Notes: generated by a model not told the origin, from the sequence alone. 9,046 nt of DNA from Spirochaetes bacterium RIFOXYC1_FULL_54_7 (GCA_001830645.1 MIBM01000167.1:6845-15890); one strand, 5' to 3'. Positions 1 to 6,020 are shown, numbered from the stretch's first letter. Translations and numbers: made by a program.

Positions 1-1
1 G

Positions 2-172
2 CTCAAACTCTTGCAGCTCTGCAGCCGGGCAGCCGATATCGGTTTCACAGGGCGGCGGCTGCGGCAACAGGTCAGGGTCTTCCGGATCTCCGGCATGCTC
101 TTCCCGGCAGGTGTCGCAGTCCGGAACTTGTTGATCCCTGGCTGACTTTTCAAGCGTCAGCCAGTCGGTAAG
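2..172 (-). CDS. T-like extension of the tail chaperone (GT fusion), partial
   Basis: The -1 frame after the slippery heptamer is open for 57 codons to the window edge, with no ATG or GTG start near its beginning, so it should be made only as a frameshift product fused after residue 148 of the G-like protein. It reads LTDWLTLEKSARDQQVPDCD, then TCREEH, an acidic Pro-rich stretch, and CETDIGCPAAELQEFE. Four cysteines form C-x2-C and C-x5-C pairs, which could bind a metal. In lambda the GT fusion brings tube subunits to the tape measure protein; the tape measure gene should lie just beyond the left edge. Confidence 0.85.
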
Positions 173-178
173 TTTTTT
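138..178 (-). promoter_or_regulatory. Programmed -1 ribosomal frameshift signal (slippery site and stem-loop)
   Basis: The mRNA has the heptamer A AAA AAC (178-172) correctly phased: zero-frame codons GCA AAA AAC shift to AAA AAA CTT. After a 7-base spacer (TTACCGA) comes a perfect 9-bp stem: CTGGCTGAC (164-156), a 9-base loop (155-147) and GTCAGCCAG (146-138). The zero-frame TGA stop lies in the 5' arm. The -1 frame is closed by TGA at 196-194 just upstream, so it can only be reached by slipping between there and the zero-frame stop. Confidence 0.92.
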
Positions 179-615
179 GCGCGGCGTTCCTTTTCAGCCT
201 TGTTCCATATCTCATACTGGTCAAGACACTCATCAATCCAGAGCTTAAACGTGGCATTATGGTCGAGCAGGTATGCCGCATCCTCGACGTCATAGGAGAT
301 ACCCTCGGACGGGATCGTGCTCAAAGCTTCCGGCTTAATGAGCGCCAGGTTCTCCGCGACTTTTGCGGTGAGGCCCTTCCATCCGGCAAAAGCTTCTTTT
401 ACCAGCGCCTTGTGGTACAGGCTCGTGTTGATTTCAGGGGTAACGCGGAAACCTTTTTGCTGCGGGGTTGCCTGCTTCATCAGTTTTTCGCGCTGCTTGC
501 GGTCAACGGGCAGCAGTGAAACGCAGAATTTTTCATCCTGCACGAACGGGTATTCAAAGTCGACCGGGTGCAGCTCATCATCCTGGTATGAATGTTCTTT
601 GAAAAATGGTGACAT
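157..615 (-). CDS. Tail assembly chaperone, short form (lambda G-like)
   Basis: 152 residues from the ATG at 615, chosen because AGGGGAG lies before it; an in-frame upstream ATG at 675 lies in repeat sequence. The protein has an N-terminal EYPFVQDEKFCVSLLPVDRK segment, a central EAFAGWKGLTAKVAENLALI, and a late helix FKLWIDECLDQYEIWNKAEK, the pattern of G-type chaperones that bind the tape measure during tail assembly. It directly follows the tube gene, the conserved place. The last codons before the stop contain a -1 frameshift site, so a fraction of ribosomes should make a longer fusion. Function is from context and sequence pattern; the frameshift signal strengthens it. Confidence 0.88.
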   Translation of the reverse strand: MSPFFKEHSYQDDELHPVDFEYPFVQDEKFCVSLLPVDRKQREKLMKQATPQQKGFRVTPEINTSLYHKALVKEAFAGWKGLTAKVAENLALIKPEALSTIPSEGISYDVEDAAYLLDHNATFKLWIDECLDQYEIWNKAEKERRAKNLPTG

Positions 616-635
616 GTTGTTCTCCCCTTTAAAAA

Positions 636-706
636 GGCAATAGTGAATAGTCAATGGGCAATAGTGGGCAGGCAATAGGCAATAGTAATTACTACTGCCT
701 ACTGCC
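636..706. repeat. GGCAATAG repeat array with a 36-base palindrome (tube/chaperone gap)
   Basis: Degenerate (GG)CAATAGT units fill the gap between the tube stop (724) and the chaperone ribosome binding site. Bases 671-706 form a continuous 36-base inverted repeat whose two 18-base halves pair fully in the operon RNA if two G-U pairs are allowed. With no spare loop the central A/T pairs would open. No T-run follows on the operon strand, so it is not a classical terminator; it may stabilise or process the mRNA between tube and chaperone genes, or be a mobile intergenic repeat. Confidence 0.8.
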
Positions 707-723
707 TTGTGCCTCTTGCCTTG

Positions 724-1962
724 CTACGCTGTCAGATCGCCCCACGTCATGGTCAGCTCGTCTTCCACCGCCGCGCTCACCAGCGCCGCGTACTCAACAT
801 TCAAATAGCGCACGTTTTCGCCGGACAGGGCCGGGACATTGCCCATGGCCTTGGGCATGGCAAGCTGCAGGGCGTTGGTGCGCACCGTCGGCGAGCTCGG
901 GTCGCGGCCCTCAATATACAGGCCGTGGGTGGTTTTGTTTTCTCCGTCATAAAAGTATTTCAGGTCATCCGCGCGCAGCACCAGGCTGACCTTGGCGTCC
1001 ACCACACGCTGGCCCTCGACATAATCCTCAGGATAGCCGGAGTCGGTGATCTCCTCTTCCAGCATCTGCACGTTGTCCGCCAGGGAAAAATCACATGACC
1101 TGATCGGCGTTGCCGTGCCGCCGGCCGTGGTCTTATAGACCTTGCCGGAGCGCATCTCCAGTATGCGCGTGGTGGGCAGGCTTGCGGTCGGGTACCACGG
1201 GTCAATGCGGTCGCCGGTGGCCGGGGTCCAGCCGCCGTCTACAATGACCGTGATCACGATGGAGTTGGTTGCTGAATCAACCGAGGCGATGGTGAAATAG
1301 GCGTTGGTGCCGTCGGTCATATACGCGCTGGCCGAGGCGTCCCATATCTTGATGCGCATGCCGGCGGCATATTTTTTGTAATCATCACCCGGCGCTGTCG
1401 GCAGCACGATGGTCAGCGTGCCGGCGGTGTAGGTCATACCGGCCGCAAAATCCACCTTGCCGCAACGGTATGAGCGCATGAATCTAATGTCATGGGTAAA
1501 CTCAATGGCGCCTTTTTTCTGCAGGCCGGCTGAGAGCTTGTCGACCACCGCGCCAACCAGCGCAAACACCATGTCCGATTCCTTGATAAGGAGCTGCACG
1601 CTTGGCTTGGCCACCGCCAGGCTGTACAGCGTCTTGTCGCCGTCATTTGCGGTCTTAGCGCCCAGGGCCGCCTCGTACAGCACATTGTGCTCCGGGTCCG
1701 CTGTTTTGTCGTCGCCGATGCGCGCATAATGCTTCAGCGAGCAGGAGCCGGCGGGAAATGCGTCATTGAAGCGGTCGGCGCGGGAGCGGGAGTTGACAAT
1801 CTCGGTCGACTCGGTGAACCCCGGCTGCTGGTTGAACTGCGGCACCGCTGACAGGCGGATTGCCGTGGAGCCGGCGAAGCTTGCCAGGGCCAGCGTGCCC
1901 TTGGTTGCTTCTTTAAAAACAAATGCTTCGATTTCTTTTGTGCGTTGTATGTCGTTGGCCAT
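724..1962 (-). CDS. Tail tube protein (siphophage type) with inserted domain
   Basis: 412 residues, longer than most tube proteins (about 150-300). The N-terminal half (MANDIQRTKEIEAFVFKEAT, then VPQFNQQPGFTESTEIVNSRSRADRFNDAF) has the 'tp..t.sE.i.ssR...' opening of long-tail tube proteins. Residues about 175-260 look like an inserted beta sandwich (TLTIVLPTAPGDDYKKYAAG, then YFTIASVDSATNSIVITVIV). The C-terminal part (RSCDFSLADNVQMLEEEITD, SLVLRADDLKYFYDG) returns to the tube fold, ending VEYAALVSAAVEDELTMTWG. A tube gene with no preceding sheath gene points to a non-contractile tail, and the following chaperone gene fits. The start has AGGAG nine bases before the ATG. Confidence 0.78.
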   Translation of the reverse strand: MANDIQRTKEIEAFVFKEATKGTLALASFAGSTAIRLSAVPQFNQQPGFTESTEIVNSRSRADRFNDAFPAGSCSLKHYARIGDDKTADPEHNVLYEAALGAKTANDGDKTLYSLAVAKPSVQLLIKESDMVFALVGAVVDKLSAGLQKKGAIEFTHDIRFMRSYRCGKVDFAAGMTYTAGTLTIVLPTAPGDDYKKYAAGMRIKIWDASASAYMTDGTNAYFTIASVDSATNSIVITVIVDGGWTPATGDRIDPWYPTASLPTTRILEMRSGKVYKTTAGGTATPIRSCDFSLADNVQMLEEEITDSGYPEDYVEGQRVVDAKVSLVLRADDLKYFYDGENKTTHGLYIEGRDPSSPTVRTNALQLAMPKAMGNVPALSGENVRYLNVEYAALVSAAVEDELTMTWGDLTA

Positions 1963-1976
1963 GAGTAAAATCTCCT

Positions 1977-2010
1977 GTTAGCTATCAGCTGTCAGCAATC
2001 AGCCTTCAGC
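1977..2010. repeat. TAGCTGTCAGC-type repeat, small gene/tail tube gap
   Basis: Tandem degenerate (T/C)AGC-(T/C)(A/G)TCAGC words fill the gap from the stop of the 58-residue gene to the ribosome binding site of the tail tube gene. The first 7 bases and the AGCTGTCAGC core are shared with the repeat at 5567-5600. Confidence 0.75.
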
Positions 2011-2187
2011 CTACTCTTTATCCTTTTTGCCTGTTTTCTTTTCCGGCGCGTCCAGCGTTACCCGGAACACCGGGTCGTCCCGGAACTCGCGGGCCAGAAC
2101 CTCATTGACGTCGACGGTTTCTCCCGGCTTGATTTTCAGCTTGCCGATGCTGCGCTCTGTTTTGGAAATGTTTTTTATTGTTGCCAT
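2011..2187 (-). CDS. Small 58-residue protein of unknown function
   Basis: 58 residues, from an ATG with AGGAG seven to eight bases upstream to a TAG at 2011-2013. It begins MATIKNISKTERSIGKLKIK, continues PGETVDVNEVLAREFRDD and ends in a Lys-rich tail (PEKKTGKKDKE). The 'pGe.v.V.e' segment suggests a small beta unit. It occupies the slot of Mu gene 38 between the gp37-like gene and the first tail gene. I do not recognise a family and do not equate it with gp38. The good ribosome binding site, clean stop and in-operon position support a real gene. Confidence 0.75.
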   Translation of the reverse strand: MATIKNISKTERSIGKLKIKPGETVDVNEVLAREFRDDPVFRVTLDAPEKKTGKKDKE

Positions 2188-2199
2188 GGTGTATCTCCT

Positions 2200-2275
2200 A
2201 AAAAGGTTTCAAGGATTCCCTTCGGGTCTGAGCCTCAGGGTCGAAGACAAGGGGTCCAGGGTTCAAGCCTCGACC
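2200..2275. repeat. Compound C/G-rich repeat, copy A (gp37/small gene gap)
   Basis: A block of about 76 bases next to the ribosome binding site of the 58-residue gene. It contains AAAAAGGTTTCAAGGATTCC followed by the 27-base near-palindrome (2220-2246) with arms CTTCG/CGAAG and CTGAG/CTCAG around GGT internal loops. The right GGCCCCTTGG part present in the other copies is missing. Confidence 0.85.
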
Positions 2276-2286
2276 CGGAGCTGCTG

Positions 2287-2748
2287 TTACTCGATATTAA
2301 AGCTGAGCCAGGCAGACACCTGCTGGCGCAGTACGATTCGCTTTGATTCTTCAAATACGGCAATTTCAGCTTCCGGATAATCACTCGACCGGCCGCTGCC
2401 GATAACGCCCTCGACCCCGAGGGCGCCCAGCGCATCAACGGCGTCATATACTTCATCAATCAGATCGAGCGTGCCGGGCAGCGCGGCGCTGCCGATTACG
2501 CTTGTTTCCGGGGTCGATAAAAACACTTCGGTGAAAATGAAAAAATTAACTTTAAATTCAGCTATCGGGTCGAGTTCGCCGTTTCCCTTTTTTCCGCCGT
2601 GCACAATGCCCAGCAGCGGCATATTCCCGGCCAGGGAAACCACCAGCTCAAACGCTGACGACGGCAGTATTACCACAGACTTAAAGCTCGGCAGCAGCGC
2701 CGGGAGCTGTGTTTTATAGGCGGTTAACAGGTCTTTATGCTCTTGCAT
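2287..2748 (-). CDS. DUF1834 / Mu gp37-like protein, probable neck or tail terminator
   Basis: 153 residues starting at the ATG that shares its A with the upstream TAA stop. The sequence has an N-terminal helix (MQEHKDLLTAYKTQLPALLP). It then alternates beta and helix through FKVNFFIFTEVFLSTPE and LDLIDEVYDAVDALGA to a C-terminal IVLRQQVSAWLSFNIE strand. That alpha/beta layout with a late 'W.s.F.i' strand is like gp37/DUF1834 proteins, which occupy the same place in Mu and may act in tail termination or joining. No ribosome binding site of its own is visible, so it is probably coupled to the gp36-like gene. Family assignment is by position and pattern. Confidence 0.7.
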   Translation of the reverse strand: MQEHKDLLTAYKTQLPALLPSFKSVVILPSSAFELVVSLAGNMPLLGIVHGGKKGNGELDPIAEFKVNFFIFTEVFLSTPETSVIGSAALPGTLDLIDEVYDAVDALGALGVEGVIGSGRSSDYPEAEIAVFEESKRIVLRQQVSAWLSFNIE

Positions 2749-3134
2749 TATTTGTAATCGTTCCAGTTGTCGCTGCCGGGCTCAACCACGGCGATGGCCG
2801 GCCCCGGATCATCAGCTTTTGACTCGTCGGTATTGTCCACCGCAGCGCCCCACTGGGACCGCAGCAGCTCCACCGCGTTGGCCTTTTTATCTTTGGCGAT
2901 GTTCTCGTTTTCACCGCGCGAATACATCTCGTAGAGCGCGCGGTTCAGCAGCGCCTGGTCGATGATGTCATCAGTCCAGTCGATGTCCGCCAGGGCGATC
3001 CCGGCCTTGGTCGCCTTGGCCTTAATCCATATCTGCGCGCGCTCGATGCAGCGCGTGGCCACCGCGTCGTCACCGCCGGTCAGCGCCGCGTACTGATATT
3101 CTGACAACTCGTTTTTGAGATCGTCGTATGTCAT
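2748..3134 (-). CDS. DUF1320 / Mu gp36-like head-completion protein
   Basis: 128 residues from the ATG at 3134. The frame is open 17 codons further up, but only from a TTG within the repeat, so that longer form is rejected. The sequence begins MTYDDLKNELSEYQYAALTGG and continues with helices (CIERAQIWIKAKATKAG, DDIIDQALLNRALYEMYSRGENE, KDKKANAVELLRSQWG). This all-helical layout fits the gp36/gp6-like connector proteins that line the portal exit. The acidic Pro-rich C-terminus (DDPGPAIAVVEPGSDNWND) is less typical. The stop overlaps the next start (TAATG), giving translational coupling. The ribosome binding site is weak: only a GGAA about eight bases upstream. DUF1320 assignment rests on gene order and helix pattern. 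Confidence 0.75.
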   Translation of the reverse strand: MTYDDLKNELSEYQYAALTGGDDAVATRCIERAQIWIKAKATKAGIALADIDWTDDIIDQALLNRALYEMYSRGENENIAKDKKANAVELLRSQWGAAVDNTDESKADDPGPAIAVVEPGSDNWNDYK

Positions 3135-3247
3135 AAAAAGAGTTCCAGGATTCCCTTCGGGTCTGAGCCTCCGGGTCGAAGACAAGGGTTCCAGGGTTCA
3201 AGGGGTTTTTACTCGGCCCCTCGAACCCTTGGCCCCTTGGCCCCTCG
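3135..3247. repeat. Compound C/G-rich repeat, copy B (capsid/gp36 gap)
   Basis: A 113-base block that fills the whole gap between the capsid-gene stop at 3248 and the gp36-like ATG at 3134. It holds the 27-base near-palindrome (3155-3181, one mismatch to 2220-2246), a CAAGGGTTC-rich part and a right end CCCTTGGCCCCTTGGCCCC. Unlike the other copies no AGGAG lies between the repeat and the next start codon, so the repeat itself abuts the gene. Confidence 0.9.
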
Positions 3248-4231
3248 TTACGCTATTACCGTTGATTTGCAGATCGCTTTGGGCACCGGCACCGGGAACG
3301 GCTTGCTATGTCCTATCAGCTCGACTCCGCTTGGGTTCTTTTTCACTTCCTGGCTGATGAATAAGGGCATGGGCAAAAGGCCCGCTTCGATGTCATCAAT
3401 GGCGCAATAGTAAAACTTGAACGGCGCGTCAATGGCGATGCTGAACAGCTCCTTGTCGCCGATAAACTTAACGGTGGTGCTGGTCAGATAATCGTAATAG
3501 GTCCCGGTCGCCAGCCGAATTACAAACCCGGCGATATTGATGCCCTTCTCGTTTACCTCTGCGGCTATGTTGCCCTTTGCCGACAGGCTGATGACCTCGT
3601 TCGCCAGCGTGGTGAACGCGGTTATGCCGCACAGGTGGATGATCTGGGAGCCGGCCCCCGCATCCTGCACCGTGGTGACAAAGCCGATGAGATCGGCTAA
3701 AATTCCCGCCAGGGTTTTTGCGCCGTCATCCCACAAAGTGGTCGGGTTGCTGGTGAGGATCGAGCCGAATGATACCGAGTAGGTGTCATAGCCGCCCTGC
3801 ACCTTCATGGGATAGGCCAGCGCTCCGGAGAGGCTCATGCCGCACAGGGCCTCGCAGGTGGCGCGGATGGCTGAGCGGTGCAGCTCGACCTTGTTGTTTC
3901 GCCACTGATCAATGCCGCCCTGGTTCAGGAGCTTCATGTTGTTCAGCTCCGTTGCTGTAACAAAATCCTCCACATCAACCGGCTGCGGCTCGATGTAGGA
4001 GATGGCCTGGGTGCTGGAGGGCATGGGCACGGCCGGAGTTCCGCGCCGCACCACCGGCATGTTTTTTATCACGCGGCTGATTTCATTCACCCCGAGCACC
4101 GGCAGCGGGTGCTGCACGCGCTTTGCCTCGGGATAGATGAGGTCCATGATTTGCGTCCTGACCGGCGGCAGCAGCTCAAGGGCTGATGCAATCGATGCCG
4201 GGGAAAATACTGATCTGAGATCTATGTCCAT
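3248..4231 (-). CDS. Major capsid protein (lambda E-like, HK97 fold family)
   Basis: 327 residues, close to the usual size of Phage_cap_E proteins. The shell of the head is built from this protein. Family-like features: an N-terminal segment PPVRTQIMDLIYPEAKRVQH, a following VPMPSSTQAISYIEPQPVDVE loop entering a long spine helix region (QWRNNKVELHRSAIRATCEA). At the C-terminus come KFIGDKELFSIAIDAPFKF, the DDIEAGLLPMPLF segment and a closing SKPFPVPVPKAICKS, matching the 'lfi...ddie...S.PlPvP' ending common in these capsid proteins. It follows the scaffold and decoration genes as expected. The start has AGGAG six bases before the ATG. No frameshift or truncation is seen. Confidence 0.88.
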   Translation of the reverse strand: MDIDLRSVFSPASIASALELLPPVRTQIMDLIYPEAKRVQHPLPVLGVNEISRVIKNMPVVRRGTPAVPMPSSTQAISYIEPQPVDVEDFVTATELNNMKLLNQGGIDQWRNNKVELHRSAIRATCEALCGMSLSGALAYPMKVQGGYDTYSVSFGSILTSNPTTLWDDGAKTLAGILADLIGFVTTVQDAGAGSQIIHLCGITAFTTLANEVISLSAKGNIAAEVNEKGINIAGFVIRLATGTYYDYLTSTTVKFIGDKELFSIAIDAPFKFYYCAIDDIEAGLLPMPLFISQEVKKNPSGVELIGHSKPFPVPVPKAICKSTVIA

Positions 4232-4244
4232 AAAAAGCTCCTAT

Positions 4245-4333
4245 AAAAAGGGTTCAAGGTTTCGAGGATTCAAGGGTTCAAGGTTTTTTCGGGTTCACTC
4301 GAACCCTCGGCCCCTTGGCCCCTGGGACCCTGC
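4245..4333. repeat. Compound C/G-rich repeat, copy C (before capsid gene)
   Basis: An 89-base block between the decoration-gene stop, which it directly abuts, and the capsid-gene ribosome binding site. It shares its left 35 bases (one mismatch) and its right 43 bases with the copy at 4925-5051. It lacks the 27-base middle palindrome and one 8-base right-hand unit. The GGGTTC-ACTC-GAACCC hairpin is retained. Confidence 0.9.
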
Positions 4334-4912
4334 CTATATTGCGTACACCTGCGGTTCCATGCGGGCAAAATCCGCCGCTGCCGCCGCCACTGCCGCGACC
4401 AGAATGTTTGCCGCCACAACCGTGCCGTGCACTATCACGCGGCCCACGGTTTCCTTGGTGGTGTCAACCGTCTGCACCAGCACGCCTTCGGGCTTGTTGG
4501 CGTAGGTGGCAACCACTTCGGCCAGGGATGCCGGCGGCGCGGCAAATTTCACGCTGATCGCGCCGGTCTTGTAGTTCACGTAGCCGTCGCCGTCGCCCAC
4601 CAGGTTGCCCTCGCCGTCATCAACCAGCTCCTGCGTGCCGTCTGAAACGCTCACGCTGCCCGGAGCAACTGGGTATGATGCCAGGATGCCGGTGAAGCGC
4701 TCGACTGCTGCGTCACCGTCCCCGAGATCTTCCTCGATGTCGTTGTCATAGGCGACAATGTCGCCGTTTGAGTCTTTCGCCACCATCTGCCCGACATTGA
4801 TGGAGCCGTTGTCTGCCTTCATATCCAGCGGCAGCACGATGGCCGGGTGCGTGCCGTTGATGATTTGCTTGTCGATTACGCTCTGTGTTCCGAGCTTTGC
4901 GTCAAAAGCCAT
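4334..4912 (-). CDS. Head decoration protein (HDPD-like) with inserted beta domain
   Basis: 192 residues. The outer halves (residues 1-83 and 140-192) follow the head decoration protein pattern: a strand ending in GQMVAKDSNGDIVAYD, a short FTGILAS segment, and a final VGRVIVHGTVVAANI. Between them, residues about 84-138 form an extra module. It contains VSVSDGTQELVDDGEG, then GDGDGYVNYKTGAISVKFAAPPA and a closing VVATYA, a layout I have seen inserted in other phage structural proteins. Decoration proteins sit on the outside of the expanded capsid and stabilise it. Position directly before the capsid gene supports this. Start: AGGAG before the ATG. The gene is bracketed by near-identical repeats on both sides. 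Confidence 0.82.
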   Translation of the reverse strand: MAFDAKLGTQSVIDKQIINGTHPAIVLPLDMKADNGSINVGQMVAKDSNGDIVAYDNDIEEDLGDGDAAVERFTGILASYPVAPGSVSVSDGTQELVDDGEGNLVGDGDGYVNYKTGAISVKFAAPPASLAEVVATYANKPEGVLVQTVDTTKETVGRVIVHGTVVAANILVAAVAAAAADFARMEPQVYAI

Positions 4913-4924
4913 TGTTCATCTCCT

Positions 4925-5051
4925 AAAAAGGGTTTAAGGTTTCGAGGATTCAAGGGTTCCCTTCGGGTCTGGGTCTCAGGGTCGAAGACAAGGGGTTTAT
5001 GGGTTCACTCGAACCCTCGGCCCCTTGGCCCCTTGGCCCCTGGGACCCTGC
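4925..5051. repeat. Compound C/G-rich repeat, copy D (before decoration gene)
   Basis: This 127-base block fills the gap between the secreted-protein stop and the decoration-gene ribosome binding site. It has three parts. The left part (4925-4959) differs by one base from 4245-4279. The middle 27-base near-palindrome (4961-4987) is shared with copies at 2220-2246 and 3155-3181. The right part (5001-5051) equals 4291-4333 plus one extra 8-base CCTTGGCC unit, and includes a GGGTTC-ACTC-GAACCC hairpin. It touches the stop codon with only two bases between. Confidence 0.9.
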
Positions 5052-5053
5052 AG

Positions 5054-5545
5054 TTACTGTACATCAACCTCAAGTGTCAGCACTGCGCCTTCCCAGTTGG
5101 TCATGGCGGCGGAGTTGTTCACCAGTGTGACATATAAAAAATCTCCGTTAGCCAGCACCAGGTCCGCGGCGGTTGCCGACAGCGTAAGGTCGCTCTGCGT
5201 CAATGCGGTTAGCGCCTCGCAGTCAACGGTCGCCGTGCTGAGCATATTGTCCCCGGTGGTGGCGCTGATGTCGTAATTAGTGAGCGCCAGGGTCGAGGTG
5301 CCGTCGGCGTCAACCGGGATCACAACGCATTGCAGCGTGGCCGATTTCAGGGTCATGGCCTTGTCCACCGCCAGCACGCCCACATAGGCGGTGCCGTTTA
5401 CCGTGAACGCGGACAGCGGAACCGATATCAGCTCCCTGTCGGGAAACGTGATGCGGTCGGTGTCGGCAAATGCGGCCCCGGCCTGGAACAGTAACAGCGC
5501 CGCAATCAGCGCAATGCAGATGGCGTTAAACGTTTTTTTAAGCAT
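5054..5545 (-). CDS. Small protein with Sec signal peptide in the head operon, function unknown
   Basis: 163 residues. The N-terminus is a clear Sec signal peptide: MLKK, a hydrophobic stretch at about 9-22 (ICIALIAALLLFQA), and an A25-F26-A27 signal peptidase I site before D28. No lipobox Cys follows. The mature 136 residues are Thr/Ala/Val/Leu-rich with alternating beta-type pattern, and hold only two cysteines (C73, C109), which could pair in the periplasm. The start is well supported: GGAGG nine bases upstream, with no sensible later start. I do not recognise the family. Its place between scaffold and decoration genes suggests a head accessory or decoration role for the mature part, yet a signal peptide would send it out of the cytoplasm where heads assemble. 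It could instead be a lysogenic-conversion or cell-surface protein. Confidence 0.8.
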   Translation of the reverse strand: MLKKTFNAICIALIAALLLFQAGAAFADTDRITFPDRELISVPLSAFTVNGTAYVGVLAVDKAMTLKSATLQCVVIPVDADGTSTLALTNYDISATTGDNMLSTATVDCEALTALTQSDLTLSATAADLVLANGDFLYVTLVNNSAAMTNWEGAVLTLEVDVQ

Positions 5546-5566
5546 GGTTAAAATCCTCCGTAAAAA

Positions 5567-5600
5567 GTTAGCTGTTGGCTGTCAGCTGATAGCTGTCAGC
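5567..5600. repeat. TAGCTGTCAGC-type repeat, protease/secreted-protein gap
   Basis: The 61-base gap holds tandem degenerate AGCTG(T/A)-CAGC words that are self-complementary (CAGCTGATAGCTGTCAGC). A second member of the family lies at 1977-2010, also starting GTTAGCT directly behind a ribosome binding site. The repeat begins after the ribosome binding site of the gene at 5545 and ends six bases from the stop of the protease gene. Confidence 0.75.
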
Positions 5601-5606
5601 TCCTTA

Positions 5607-6020
5607 CTACATGCACTTCACGAGCTTCATGGGATTGATCTTGTCTTTCCCGTCACCGGCATCTCCCAGATCAACCGCGCCCGGCTTTACCGGCAGCGGG
5701 ATTGACCTGAAGATATCGATCAGCAAATCAAACGCCGAGACTTTCGTTTTTTTGCCGGCGGCGTCTGCCAGCTCGATTGATTCATCAATGCCGAGGGTGT
5801 CGGCAAGCTCCATCACCCGGGCGTGCTGGGCTTTCGGCACGCGGCCGCTGATAGCGTCCTGCAGCTGGCTTTTCTTTGCCGCGCGGGCCTGTGTCAGCAG
5901 AGTGGCAATCTGCGTCTTGTTGTCGGCCAGTTCCTGCCTGAGCTGCTCATCGCTCTCCGGCTTTTTGCCGTCGCCCGGCTGGGTCTCTTCTTTTTTCTTT
6001 TTGGGATCAGTATCTTCCAT
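5607..6020 (-). CDS. Nested scaffold protein from internal start (Mu Z / lambda Nu3-like)
   Basis: An in-frame ATG at 6020-6018 (M152 of the protease) is preceded by AAGGAGG with an 8-base spacer, the strongest ribosome binding site in the window. The resulting 137-residue protein is acidic and lysine-rich at its N-terminus, with a helical region rich in Gln/Glu/Ala/Lys (EQLRQELADNKTQIATLL). This is the expected composition for an internal scaffold around which the capsid protein assembles before the protease removes it. Mu Z and lambda Nu3 are made the same way from inside their protease genes. Independent production is inferred from the ribosome binding site and the domain boundary. Confidence 0.8.
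   Translation of the reverse strand: MEDTDPKKKKEETQPGDGKKPESDEQLRQELADNKTQIATLLTQARAAKKSQLQDAISGRVPKAQHARVMELADTLGIDESIELADAAGKKTKVSAFDLLIDIFRSIPLPVKPGAVDLGDAGDGKDKINPMKLVKCM

Noticed and set aside
613..675. Upstream ATG at 675 as start of the tail chaperone
   Set aside because: It lies in the GGCAATAG repeat; the ATG at 615 has a good ribosome binding site and gives the expected N-terminus.
671..706. Rho-independent terminator after the tail tube gene
   Set aside because: The palindrome is A/T-interrupted and no T-run follows on the operon strand, and the downstream chaperone gene must be transcribed.
709..1098. Plus-strand open frames opposite the tail tube gene
   Set aside because: Arg/His/Ala-rich shadow translations of a G+C-rich gene; the minus-strand tube protein explains the region.
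3132..3185. Longer N-terminus for the gp36-like gene, starting at a TTG
   Set aside because: The extra 17 residues are encoded entirely by the intergenic repeat, with no ribosome binding site; the ATG at 3134 begins the plausible protein.
4245..5051. CRISPR-like array
   Set aside because: The repeats are compound and not separated by unique equal-length spacers; a full gene lies between the copies.
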